From positions 62,001 through 126,000 of the forward strand of contig JANDJZ010000075.1 in assembly GCA_027943245.1 (NCBI GenBank): a stretch of 64,000 nucleotides of DNA. Reading direction: 5' to 3'. The DNA comes from Acanthamoeba sp. SK_2022b. Taxonomy: Eukaryota; Discosea; Longamoebia; Acanthamoebidae. The first letter of the stretch is position 1. Each line of letters starts with the position of its first letter. Shown here one piece after another: positions 42,456 through 52,900 of the stretch. The position numbers and the translations under genes are program-made. The notes below the pieces were generated by a model. The model was not told the origin of the DNA. It did not search any database and saw nothing but the letters and a program-made list of their open reading frames with translations.

Positions 42456-44692
42456 CTACCACACCCCCACGCGCGTCTTACTGTCGCGATAGATGGCGGC
42501 CTCCTCGAGAGCCGTGCCGTCGTCGGTGAGGTCGGGGATGTGTAGGCGGGCGGCGCCGACGAGCTTCTCGTTGGTGGGAAACACGTGCGGAAAGTTGTTG
42601 TGGCCGTCGGGATCGGCCAGCTTGGACCACAGCACCGTCCCGTCCTCGAGGGTGATCTCGAACGCGGCCAGCCGTGGCATGCGCGGGTTGCCCACCACCT
42701 GGATGCGGGGCGACAAGGCCTCCAGCACCCGCTTCTTCTCCACGAAGATCGTCTTGTAGCCGCAGTTGGTGCTGGAGGCGGTGGCAGATCACCAGGTCAA
42801 TGTCAGCGGAACGGGGAAGCATAGCCCTAGCGCACACGTACCAGTACTCGATGAAGACCTTGACCTTGTTGCCGTCGTCTGCCTGATCGCCTTCGACCTC
42901 CTTCTCCTTGCCGGCTGCATCTGCAGCCGCAGTGGAGGTCTGCTCCTTGGGCTGGATGTTGGGCAGCTCGGCGAGCTCGGTGAGGCTGGGCACGTAGTAG
43001 TAGTTGCACTCAGCAGCTCTGGTGATCTTAAACAGGTTGTCCACACTGCCGTCAGCCTGGAACAGGCACGCGGAAGCGTCAGATGACTACCAACACGGCG
43101 GTCACAAGATGGTTCGGCACCTCATAGTGCCCGCACATGCGGTTCAAAGCGGTGTCGATCTCGGAGAGGAAGCGCGCGTAGGTTGTGAAGAATAGACCCT
43201 CTTCGGTGGGCCTGCGGTAGGGGTAGGCCTGCCTCGCAAGTGTGTGTCAGCAAGAAGTGTTGCATAAAGGAAGAGTGGAACGGAAGTGAACCTGACGCAT
43301 CATGGACCCGAATGCTCGAGCTACGTGCGAGCGAGGGGGCACGCCCTCAACGGAGGCGAACTCGTCCTCGCCGCCCTCGCCGAGCCGAGGGTTTTCAGGT
43401 CGGCTGTCGTAGCCGTGGTGGGGCCGGACGCGTGTGTAGTCACGTCCGATAATCTCGCTCTTTTCTTGGTCCGGCATGCCGAAGAACTGCATGATGGAAA
43501 ACCACGCGATGAGCTGAGGAAGCGTTAACCGTAACAACGCTAATATGTACGTACCTTAGGTAGGTCGTGCACAAAGCGGCCAGCGAACATATAGGTGCCG
43601 CCTACGTGCTTCTGGTCGTTGGGGTGGTCATCAGGGAAGATCACCACTTCGTCGGCGATGGCGCGCAGCAGGTGATCCGGGTTACGAGTGCCATCCACGA
43701 AACTGCACCACCGGACGCCTCATGGTCAGGCACAGGCCCATCCCACCGCCACGACCGTGACGTGGCGGGGTGAAGATGTACCCCGTTAGGTCTCTCCCCC
43801 CATAGGGGGGCTGGCCCATGTAACCAAAGCCTTGTGTATACTCTGATGAGGACACGTTAGAGCCCAACGCCTGCAGCACTCGTTTTGTGACCTCGTAGCA
43901 CGCGTCGGCTCGCTTGGACTTGACCATCAAGATCAATTGTCCTCCTTTACGGAACCAGTGCACCAGGTTCAGTCAAGCGCTTCATGTGCAAGAAAGAAGA
44001 GCTGCGCACCCTGGATTGTGGGTAGCAACACGTGGCCAGAGTCTCCAGCGCGCTTGTCTGTAAAGGCGACAAGCTCTTCGGGAGGGGAGTCGTCCCAGAG
44101 GCGCCACAGCCCAGCCGACACTCCCACAAGCGAGCTCACTAGGGCTGCCTCGCCGGCGACCGCCCCAACCTCTGCGGTGATACTAGGCACGAGGCTGAGT
44201 GCCTTACGCACCTCCTCGTTACTGCAGCCCTCGGCCAGCGTAACTGTACGCACAGGGTACAGAGCTCAGCTTTTGCCTGCAAGAGACCTGCAAATGGTAG
44301 TAAAGGGCTGCGTACTCCAGCTAAAGGCCGCGTTTTCGATAGCTCCCTTGGATACAACGGCACGCTGGGTATTGGCAACGTAGGGTACGGTCTCGAAGTG
44401 ACGAGCGGGCCATCCGCTCCCGTCCAAGGGCTTCAGATCTGGGCACCCGCACTGGAGGAGACAGGATGTTCAGCGCAAGTACGATAGAGCTATGGGCTGC
44501 TCATTTTACCTCGATGTGAAGGTTGTATGAATGGTCATCGAGGGCTCTGTATCCGCAGCTGCAAGACACACGCCCATATTGATCAACTTGCTCCCGCAGG
44601 TGCGCACCTTTGTGGGACTGTTCTGCAGAAGGAGTTGCACCCCTTCGCACTTCAACTTCAGGCTCCTCTCGGGTGGGTGCTTGGTTTCCCAT
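42456..44692 (-). CDS. DyP-type heme peroxidase fused to a selenoprotein-W-like (Rdx) domain
   Basis: Nine reverse-strand exons (44510-44692, 44316-44451, 44010-44243, 43782-43944, 43555-43702, 43292-43513, 43121-43228, 42842-43056, 42456-42771) join in frame to 574 residues. Residues about 45-70 hold a Cys/His cluster (CSCGYRALDDHSYNLHIECG), possibly a zinc knuckle. Residues about 85-440 are a DyP peroxidase: FSWITLAEGCSNEEVRKALS, the GxxDG motif in LTGFVDGTRNP, GGTYMFAGRFVHDL, EIIGRDYTR, the heme-ligand His in RSHVARA (about residue 351) and GLFFTTYARFL. After an acidic linker, residues about 462-560 match the SelW/SelT Rdx fold: KVFIEYCTNCGYK with a CxxC redox pair (C470, C473) and GNPRMPRLAAFEITLEDG. 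The Sec of SelW is Cys here. The C470 codon spans an intron. A hAT element ends 98 bases upstream of the start. Confidence 0.82.
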
Positions 44693-44790
44693 GTGGTTAT
44701 GTCTCGTGGCTCGTTCGCCGCGATGTAAGGCTTAAAAATCCCCACCAGGATACAATTCAGTGCATAACAGCCTGTTCGCTGGTCCGTGCT

Positions 44791-44809
44791 TAGGGCTGTT
44801 AATTCGGTT
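44791..44809 (+). repeat. Left terminal inverted repeat of the hAT element
   Basis: Reads TAGGGCTGTTAATTCGGTT and is the exact reverse complement of 47538-47556. Confidence 0.92.
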
Positions 44810-45197
44810 CAGGCCAAACCGGTTCAGGCCGAACCGAACCGGTTCAAAAACGAACTGGTTCCGGAGGAATGCCAAGAATGGCCCCATTTAAAAATCATTA
44901 AAAATCAGTAACTTCGGGCAATGGAACTCGGCTTTGGTTGGGAGTCAGACAGGTCACCTGTGGGTGGCCACAGCAGAGGCGGTTTCTGATCTGGGCCATC
45001 ATGAGCCATCTTACATGTAGAGAAAGAGAGGATATCCAACTCAACCCTGTTGTGGCACAAGGTGCCACTCAATTGCCTGTGGTTACCAGTACATAAAGAA
45101 TGATCTTTTCTACTCCTACCAGTATATATGTATATTTTTTTTTTCCATGATCTAAAGGTGCATGGCCACCAGTACATAAAGAATAGAGAAGTTGCTG

Positions 45198-47417
45198 TCA
45201 CTGACTTGAAGAAGAGGAAGCAGGAGCAAATGAGCCAAAGTCAGAGTTGGCATGCACAAGCATAAGGGTGGAGGTGGTGGTAGGAGACATAGAGCAGCGC
45301 CTCTGAGAGACCACCCACCCTGCTGTAGAGAATGCACGCTCTGATGCAACAGAGGTTGCAAGAAGAGTGAAGAAGTGGCGAGCAGCAGAGGCAAGAAGGG
45401 GGTACTGGTGCTGATGAAGTCTCTCAGATCAGAGGGGTGCGTAGGATATGCTGTGCTTGGGTTGCTCCTGCATGCCCATCTGCATGGATGCCCTCATAAG
45501 CTGCCAGCTCCTGGTCTAGGGTGGAGAGTGTTGTGGCTGCAGGCAGTCCAGAAGGACCAAACAGCTCAGCATAGCTGTCACACTCAGGTGTGGCAACACT
45601 GTCTGACAGAACAGCATTGCCACCACCTACATAAAACCAATCAGATAAAAGGAGTAAGTCAAAATATAGATACAAGAAACAACAGGCAGCATTACCTGAG
45701 TATGCACACACAGTGGCAATGGCCTCACCCTTGGCCTGGGCACGAAGTACTGGATCCTTGATGAAGGAGAAGCTCTTGAACTGTGGATGAAGAAATGAAG
45801 CAGCAGAGTAGAGCAGTCGAGTCTGCCTGGAGATGGTGCTCCAGCGGAAGATGGTGTGGGCATGAAGAAGATGCTGGAGGTTGCTGATGGGGGAGAGTGG
45901 GGGCTGAAGTAGATCTGCTGCACTGGTTCTGTGCATCAGTTCGTTGACTGCTGTGATGTTGATGGATGGAGCAAGGTTGTCCAGGTCGAAATTGGTTGGT
46001 GGAGCAGGTGCAGGAGGAGGAAGAGCCAGGTCGGTGTTGCTGAGACGATTGAAGATTGGCCACATGAAGGCTGCAGTAGGATCGGTCTCTGAAGAGAGGA
46101 CAGTAGTTGCGCTGGCAAAGACCTGGAGGCAAGCACATACCTCCTTGAGCTCCTGCCACTCACTGGAAGACAGTTGAAGCCCTTGATGCTTGGGGAACTT
46201 GATGAAGTAGAGGGAGATGGGTGGATGGAGCTCCACCACTCTCTGGGCCATGTTGAATGAGGCACTCCACCTGGTGGGACAGTCTGCAATCACCTTGAGG
46301 TCCTTGAACTTGTGCTCCACAATGATTGCTTGTAGCTCCCGAGATGCCTTCGCAGATCCCTGTCTCCAAAGCAGTTAGAATCAGTTCAATAAGCTAAAAA
46401 TGAAGGCAAAACAAACCTGGAAGTGCTTGGCTATCTTCTTGACCTTGAGAAGGAGGCTCCTGATGTGCTCCTCACTCTTCAGTGCCTTGCAGACAATCAG
46501 ATCAATCATGTGTGTAGCACAGTGGGCCCAAGGATAGTGAAGACGCCTCTCAACAGTGGCCCTGATGTTGGCTGCACCATCTGTTGTAAATAGGCCTATC
46601 TGCTGGCGCTGAACCCCCCAATCCTTCCATTTGACATGTAAGTGCAATGGATATAGACACATAAGAATGATAAACATACCCTGAGGATGGAGTGGATGCG
46701 CCCTGCAAGGTAGTCAGCAGTTTCTGACTCCTTTGAATGGGAGAAGCCAAGCATGAAGCGTCTCCACCTCCAATCATCAGTGATAGCATGTGCTATCACA
46801 ACAATGAAGTGCTGGCGAGATTTGGCTAACCAGCCATCACTAAACCAGAGTTAGAAACACATGATCATCAATAAAGATGAAGAAAAGTACCTGTTTACAC
46901 TGAGGGTCTTGTATGATGACAGTTCAGCATGGAGAGGAGCTTCTAGCTTCTCACACATCACCTTGAGTGTGTTCTCTAGAGTCTGCCGGCAAGGTGCAGC
47001 AAAGCCCATGTAGTTGGAGAACTCACGGAAGGTGGTGGAGTCCACTATGTGGAAAGCTAGTGCATTCTGGACCTAGTTGGAACAGTGAACAGCAATACTT
47101 AGATCATTCATTCACTCACTCATTTATTTATCTGTCATTACTCTCTTACATACCACAACTTTGGCCCAGAGCTCCCTTGCATGAGCTTGATCAATAACCT
47201 TGGGCTCATTGAAGTTGAGGTTGTGCTGCCTCTCAAGATGGGCCTTGAAGGTGGAGTTCCCAGATTTCTTTGCAAAGAGAAAAGAACATATCTTGCACAT
47301 ACCCCTTCCCTCTTTTGTCTCTTCAATATGCTCCCAAACTGGGCTTGTCCTTGTCCGCCCTCCCTCCTTCTTCCTCTTCTTCTCGCTGCGAGCTGTCTCC
47401 TCCTCAACAATCTCCAT
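45198..47417 (-). pseudogene. hAT transposase, frame broken near the C-terminus
   Basis: Begins at ATG 47417 (MEIVEEETARSEKKRKKEGG). A BED zinc finger follows (TSPVWEHIEE, MCKICSFLFAKK, FKAHLERQHN). Catalytic-core blocks: SRQHFIVVIAHAITDDWRW, IGLFTTDGAANIRATVE, AHCATHMIDLIVCKALK, DCPTRWSASFNMAQRVVELH. The C-terminal dimerisation domain reads YPLLASAARHFFTLL and TSVASERAFSTAGWVVSQRR, ending at TGA 45198-45200, but is in a different frame from the preceding exon. That exon runs into a stop (HILRTPLI then TGA, about 45425), and the frame shift (net two bases lost or one gained) lies close to it. Several introns are inferred between 45600 and 47125. The break makes an active transposase unlikely unless a small unseen intron removes it. 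Confidence 0.8.
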
Positions 47418-47537
47418 CTTCCTCTTACGCTCACCGAGCAAAGCAAGTAACGATTTTTTTTTCCTTTATTTGGCGGAGATTCTTGCCATTCCAGCCAAAC
47501 CGGTTCGAACCGGTTAACCGGAAAAACCGAACCAGTT

Positions 47538-47556
47538 AACCGAATTAACAGCCCTA
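47538..47556 (-). repeat. Right terminal inverted repeat of the hAT element
   Basis: Exact 19-base inverted copy of the left end at 44791-44809. Confidence 0.92.
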
Positions 47557-48072
47557 CTTAATGCAAATAAGGTAACAAGGAACTGCTACCAACGCACACA
47601 AGGCCCACGTGTTTTGGTTCAGTTAGCTGGGGAAAATTAATCCTCGCCTTTTTTCTTCTGTTTACAGACAGGTAGCTGAAAATTGACAGAGCTTTTGGTG
47701 CAGGTATGTCATAATAACTCCAAACCTGACTCCACCAGAGTAAGAAATCCCAGGACATATAAGTAGGGGAACATTCCCACCCTGACAGTTGGTTTTGCCA
47801 CTGACCTGCTAGACTGGATGTGCTTGTCCTCTGTTCCTTGTTGGTGTTGGGATGAGAAGGGCAGCTTTTGGAGTGGTAGACTTTTTGATGTCCAACAGAG
47901 TGTTCAGAAAAAAGTACAATGACCCTTTTCAAGGTACACTTTTCATACACAAATGGAAACGCACACTGAAATTTGTACAAGGCCTCCAAAAAAGCAACAC
48001 AACAAGCATGACCACAACATTGAACTACTGATACAAATTATATTGAGGGAACATGAGAGAACAGAGGCCTGG
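47557..48072. other. Low-GC region between hAT element and phosphate transporter
   Basis: About 515 bases, markedly poorer in GC than the exons to the right, holding the 3' flank of the transporter gene. A 143-codon reverse frame covers most of it but is rich in Trp/Ser/His, shows no motif and has no splice partner. It may be 3' untranslated sequence or old transposon debris. Nothing further could be supported. Confidence 0.45.
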
Positions 48073-49692
48073 TCACTCGACAGAGCCTTGAGACTCGTCC
48101 AGAAGCGGTGCGGGACCTCCGCTGGTGTCCAACGAGTCTGAAGAGGAAACCTGGTCGGGCAGGGCGTCGAGTTCTTGATCGTCGACTTCAACCTCGGCCG
48201 ACTCCTCGCCCTTCAAACTATCAATGACGTGGGTCGGCGGGGCCGAGATGGAAGGAGCATGGGAGAGTCGGAGAAGGCGCGTCTCAGGCGTGAAGAGGCA
48301 CGTGACGAAGAGCCCCACGACAGCGACCATGCCGCAGAGGTTGAGGACAACAGCTACACCCGACGCCGAGAGGATGTACTTGAAGGTGTAGGTGCCGATT
48401 ATGGCGCCTAGCTTGCCCGCGGCCGCGGAGATGCCGTGACAGAAGGCGCGGACTTCGGTCGGGTAGAGCTCGCTCGGGATGACGAAGGTGGTCATCTTCG
48501 GCCCGAAGCTAGCGAAGAAATACGTGGCGCCGTACATGATGAGAAAGAGCGAGGTGATGTCGGAGATGTCGTCGTAGAAGGTCGAGATGATGACATAGAG
48601 GAGCGCCATCATCAAGAAGCCCTGGAGCTGCATGTAGCGGCGGCCGATGCGGTCGATCAGGAGGACAGCCACCACGTAGCCGGGTAGAGCAATGGCGGAA
48701 ATGATGAGCGAGAGCTCGGCCAGGTTCTGCAGCTGGTCGCGCGCGGTGTCGCCATCGGCCATGCCCATGGCGTCGAGCAGGGTCGGCGTGAAGAGCGTGT
48801 TGCCGTAGAAGAGCGCATCGAAGAGCATCCACGTCAGCGTCGTGCCGATGAGCTCTCTCCAGTACCGCTTGAGCACGGTCCACCGCCACTTGAGGCGAGT
48901 CCATAGCGACAATGAGTGGAGCCGCTCTCTATCTCTCGCTGCCTTGAACTGACCGGTCTCGGCCATCATCAAGCGGAAGGGCAGAGTCAGGAGTCCGGGT
49001 ACTGCGCCCAGTCCTAGACACAAGCGCCACACCAGATCGAGGTCCGAAGACCACACTAGCAGCAGGAGAGCTACAAGGGGCACCATGAGCGCTCCCACGC
49101 CCTGCATGGCGAACGTAAAGGCCACGGCACGCCCGCGCTTTTGGCGGGCATCCTCCGCGTTCTCCGAGGCAATGCTCGCCGCCAAAGGATACTCGCCGCC
49201 CACTCCGAACCCCACCACCAACCGGAACAGAGCAAGAAGGTAATAGACCGCGTCTCGGTGGCCCACGGCACTGCTGGCGATCGCGCCCAAGGTAAATACT
49301 GCTATCGTGAGGCCGAACCCTACCCGGCGGCCAACCATGTCGGCGACAAAGCCAAACAGCAGCTGGCCGAGCATCGCCCCCAGAAGGGCGGCCGTCGACA
49401 CCAGCGACGAGTCCGTGTCAGTCTGCGGGTACACCTTGGCCATGATAGGAACCACCATCGAGGTCACCTGAAGCAGGTAGGCGTCGGCTCCAAAGGCTGT
49501 GCCGGTGAGCGCGATTCTGCCAGCTGACTTGGCCCCCCTCCAAGCTCTCTGGCGGCGAGTCTCGATCCCTTCTGCCACAGATGTCCGCTGGGTCGAAGGT
49601 GAGTCATCCTTAGATGTCGAAGTTGCAAACTTTTCCTCGTTCAATGGCTCTGGGCTGGAGGAGCGCGCCAGGGGCCATGTACGCTCGGCCAT
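48073..49692 (-). CDS. PHT1/PHO84-type phosphate:H+ symporter (MFS), intronless
   Basis: 539 residues in a single exon, major facilitator fold. Motifs are those of the phosphate symporter subfamily: GTAFGADAYLLQVTSMVVP in helix 1, LFGFVADMVGRRVG in loop 2-3, GFGVGGEYPLAASIASENA, RGRAVAFTFAMQGVGAL, then TTLTWMLFDALFYGNTLF in helix 7 and GPKMTTFVIPSELYPTEVRA followed by FCHGISAAAGKLGAIIGTY. These last blocks are characteristic of plant PHT1 and yeast PHO84. The central loop is short and basic. The C-terminal tail is acidic and Ser-rich, a possible regulatory region. It is divergent from the PstS-receptor kinase with 222 bases between the two ATGs. No introns, unlike most neighbours. Confidence 0.88.
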   Translation of the reverse strand: MAERTWPLARSSSPEPLNEEKFATSTSKDDSPSTQRTSVAEGIETRRQRAWRGAKSAGRIALTGTAFGADAYLLQVTSMVVPIMAKVYPQTDTDSSLVSTAALLGAMLGQLLFGFVADMVGRRVGFGLTIAVFTLGAIASSAVGHRDAVYYLLALFRLVVGFGVGGEYPLAASIASENAEDARQKRGRAVAFTFAMQGVGALMVPLVALLLLVWSSDLDLVWRLCLGLGAVPGLLTLPFRLMMAETGQFKAARDRERLHSLSLWTRLKWRWTVLKRYWRELIGTTLTWMLFDALFYGNTLFTPTLLDAMGMADGDTARDQLQNLAELSLIISAIALPGYVVAVLLIDRIGRRYMQLQGFLMMALLYVIISTFYDDISDITSLFLIMYGATYFFASFGPKMTTFVIPSELYPTEVRAFCHGISAAAGKLGAIIGTYTFKYILSASGVAVVLNLCGMVAVVGLFVTCLFTPETRLLRLSHAPSISAPPTHVIDSLKGEESAEVEVDDQELDALPDQVSSSDSLDTSGGPAPLLDESQGSVE

Positions 49693-49914
49693 GGTACCGC
49701 GTATGAGTCAACTACCCGGTGGGCCCGATTTGCCTCCGACAATTTCGATAAACGCAAGAGAATCGCCCAATCGCATGGAGATCGGCCTGCGCAACACCGG
49801 AGTTAATCGGGCATAGGCCAATTACTTCACATCTAGTCACAACACCCCAACCCGCGCAAGCCCTCGGCACACGCGAGACTGACAGTGCCAACGACAGGTT
49901 CTCAACCAGCCACC
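49693..49914. promoter_or_regulatory. Shared divergent promoter of phosphate transporter and PstS-receptor kinase
   Basis: The only sequence between two divergent start codons. I looked for known phosphate-response sites: no CACGTG/CACGTT PHO box and no GNATATNC P1BS site was seen. No TATA box is obvious. The arrangement suggests co-regulation but the controlling site is unknown. Confidence 0.5.
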
Positions 49915-52900
49915 ATGGTGAGGGTGCATGCTACCGTTCTCTGCCAGCTGTTGATGGTCTGGCTTGTACTCTACAACTGTACCCCACCCCTTCGTCGTCG
50001 GCGCATTTTCAAATTAAGGCTTGGGGTTCGTTAACTCACACATAAGGCTACTTCTCTCATGTTATAGGCATAGCTCTCGCTGCGGGAGAGGACCCCTATG
50101 GCACCGTCACCTTTTCCGGACAAGGCAGCTCCCAGTCGGCGTCAGCCATCAGCTCCCTTGCTGCATCCTACCGGTTTGTCACAACCGGCGTGCGCAACAC
50201 CTTCGCCACTGCTACAGACCAAGCCGCTTTGGCAGCTGTGGCCAACAGGAGCGTCAATTATGCCATCGTTGATGACCTCCAGGCGTCAGCCCTACCTACA
50301 ACGACGCTGGCCATTCCCCTGCTTGGCGCGGCATTGGTGGTGCCCTACAACCTAAACACGTTCGGGCCGGCCAACGTGTCCTCTACTCAGCTGCTCGTCA
50401 GCCTCGATCTGGCAACCGTCGCGCTCATTTTTGCGGGCAATATCACACAGTGGTACGGAGAAGCACCTGAGTTTCCTGCTATGACCCGGGCCCTATATCG
50501 CGGAGATTTAGGCTTACATCCAGGACACGAATATGTCCCTTCGGTCTTCAACAACAGGAACGATACGCGGATCGTAGCGCTCAACCCAAGCAGCTCCTAC
50601 AATTATTCCTCTCAGCTGCAGGCCACCAGCCTTGCCATCACCGTTGTCGTGCGAGCTGACGCCACGCCTATCACGAGAGCCTTCACGCGCGCTCTTGCCA
50701 ACGCCTCGAGCCTCTTCGACGAGGTGGTGGGCGTGTCCGACTTGCCGACTTCATGGCCGGCCACCTTCGTCAAGGTCTCTGGGGCTAGTGGCGTGATGTC
50801 CGCCGTTCAGGACACCGCAGGAGCGATCGGGTTTGTCGATCTGCCGTCATGGACATCATCATACGGCGTCCCCTATACCTCACTCCGCAACAAGGTGGGC
50901 ATAAACCCCCCCCCCTCTCTGATAGCTGTCCCATTACAACCGGTGGCACATTAACCTATCTCAACCAACAGAATAAGCAGATCGTGTTGCCGAGTATTAC
51001 AAACGTCCAGCGACTCATGGCGGATAACGTGAAGCGCTTCAACCTTAGCAACTCAATGGTGGCCAACCTCACGGATGGGTCCAGCGCGGCCACCTGGTGC
51101 GACATTGGCTTTGGTCAATTGTGTGACCAGGCTCTTTCTTACTTGTCAAACGAGTGCAGGCCGCTCGGCTGGATGAACTACCTCGTCACCCCCACCACCA
51201 ATTTCTCTTCGTGCGACGAGCCAAAGGAGCTGTTCAGGTGGTACGGTTGGATCGAGTTCAACTCGCAGGTAGCATCCACCATGGCGGGATCAAACTACGC
51301 GACGCTTCACTACAGCGTGCTCAAGCGAGCCACTGACGCTCTCGGCACCATCACATGCGACAATGAGCGCAGCATGCCCACCAGTACTGAACTCCTGGCG
51401 CTCCGCATTGACCACTTGAGGTCTAATCGACACGTTGAATTATGCTAGGCGTCCTGTCCGGTTCTGGTGCGACACTACCCCTGATCACCTACCAGGCGTG
51501 GATCCAGGAATACAACACCAACGTGAACTCGAGCGTTGCCATAAGCTACACGGGCACCGGTTCCAGCACGGGTATCGCAGACATCCTAGCCTACAACACC
51601 GATCTTGGCGCTTCCGACGCTGCTCTCACGGTAGGCTGCCCTCTTCTCCCTCTTTTTCCACTGTTTCTCGCTCTGATCGATCATGAACATATCCAGAACA
51701 CCAACTACGCGGCGAGCGGCGGAAGCGATTTGCAAATGCTGCCGGCCATCGCGGCAGCAGTGGTGATGGTTTACAACGTGCCGGACATCGGCTCCACGCC
51801 TCTAATGTTCACTCGTGAATTGTTGCCCCTGATCTACTTGGGCGTGGTGAGCATGTGGAACGACCCGCTCATCGTCGCGGCCAATCCCAGCCTGACTCTG
51901 CCTAACGCGTCTATCATCATCGTGGGCCGGTCGGACGGATCGGGCACGACGTCAGTATTCACGCAGGCGCTTTCATTCTTCAGCTCGGCATTCAACCAGT
52001 CGGTGGGCAACGTGCAGCTGGTAAACTGGGGTCCGGTGAACATCTCCGGCATGGCCGTCAACGCCAAAGGCTTCATTCCCTCTGCGCGCTACATGGTACA
52101 CCTTCTCTATGCGGCGCAATTGTGAAGGCCATCACTGTCGGACAGGGAGTGAGAGCTAAGTTCATATCTTGGGCAGTTGGGAAATGGCAATGGAGAGGTA
52201 GTGAGCAGGATTAAGAGCACAGCCTATGCGCTAGGCTATGCGGTTAATGCCGATGCGATCGAGGCTGGCCTCCCCTTTGCCACCATGCGAAACAAGGTCC
52301 TATCTTCTGCGCACTACAGCGCTTCCTTGTGACACATCGAGTAACATTTATTTGTGGCCTCGCAAGAGCAGGCTGGCAACAACGTGACTGCCAACCCGCT
52401 CACCATCAACGCCGCCCTAACCGAGTTTGCCGATGCATTTACGGACCGATTCTCTGCCACGATTCAGGACGGTTCGTCGGCCAATGCCTGGCCGATGGCC
52501 ACCTACTCCTACCTCCTCGTCCACACCAGGCATGTGCCCAATCTCCGCCTCATCAAGACCACTACCTGGTGCACCACATTGGGAGACACTTGCCGTTCTG
52601 ATCCGAACTTGCGGTATGCCCGTCAGGACTATGAGCGAGTGTGACAAGGCGACGTCGTTGCTCGATTACATCATTTGGACGCAGACCAACAGCAAACCCA
52701 TAGCCATCGCTGAAGCCCTCGGCTATACGGTTCGCCTCCTTCTCCCATTGCCTCGATCCCACAAAGCACGTCCTTGAGCGTGTGTTGGATGGACAAACAG
52801 GTTACGCCAATCGCTGTCAGGCGGCGGTTCCTTGTCACACTGTCAAGTGTCACCTGCAACGATCAGAAGGTGTTCAGCTTGGTGCCTTGTCTCCAGGATG

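Larger units (their letters stand above)
44791..47556 (-). mobile_element. hAT-family DNA transposon, about 2.77 kb
   Basis: Bounded by perfect 19-base terminal inverted repeats beginning TAGGGCTGTT. Just inside them both ends carry clusters of AACCGGTT-type short palindromes (about 44815-44860 and 47490-47540), typical subterminal transposase sites. The interior encodes, on the reverse strand, a BED-finger hAT transposase. GC content is lower than in the flanking genes. The 8-base flanks (TCCGTGCT left, CTTAATGC right) are not identical, so no clean target-site duplication is visible; the insertion is old or rearranged. An LTR element was ruled out by the inverted, not direct, ends and the hAT dimerisation motif. 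Confidence 0.88.

Noticed and set aside
42770..42842. Possible in-frame Sec (TGA) codon at the SelW-like redox motif
   Set aside because: The motif is split by an intron and reads TGC after splicing; no TGA falls at the redox position, so no Sec insertion is needed.
44791..47556. LTR retrotransposon or viral insertion
   Set aside because: Ends are inverted, not direct; coding blocks are BED finger and hAT dimerisation, with no reverse transcriptase or integrase.
47558..47989. 143-codon reverse frame next to the hAT right end, considered as an exon cut off by the insertion
   Set aside because: No homology, biased composition and no reading-frame match to the sequence on the other side of the element.
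49693..49914. Phosphate-response boxes (CACGTG PHO box, GNATATNC P1BS) in the shared promoter
   Set aside because: Neither motif is present on either strand as far as I can read.
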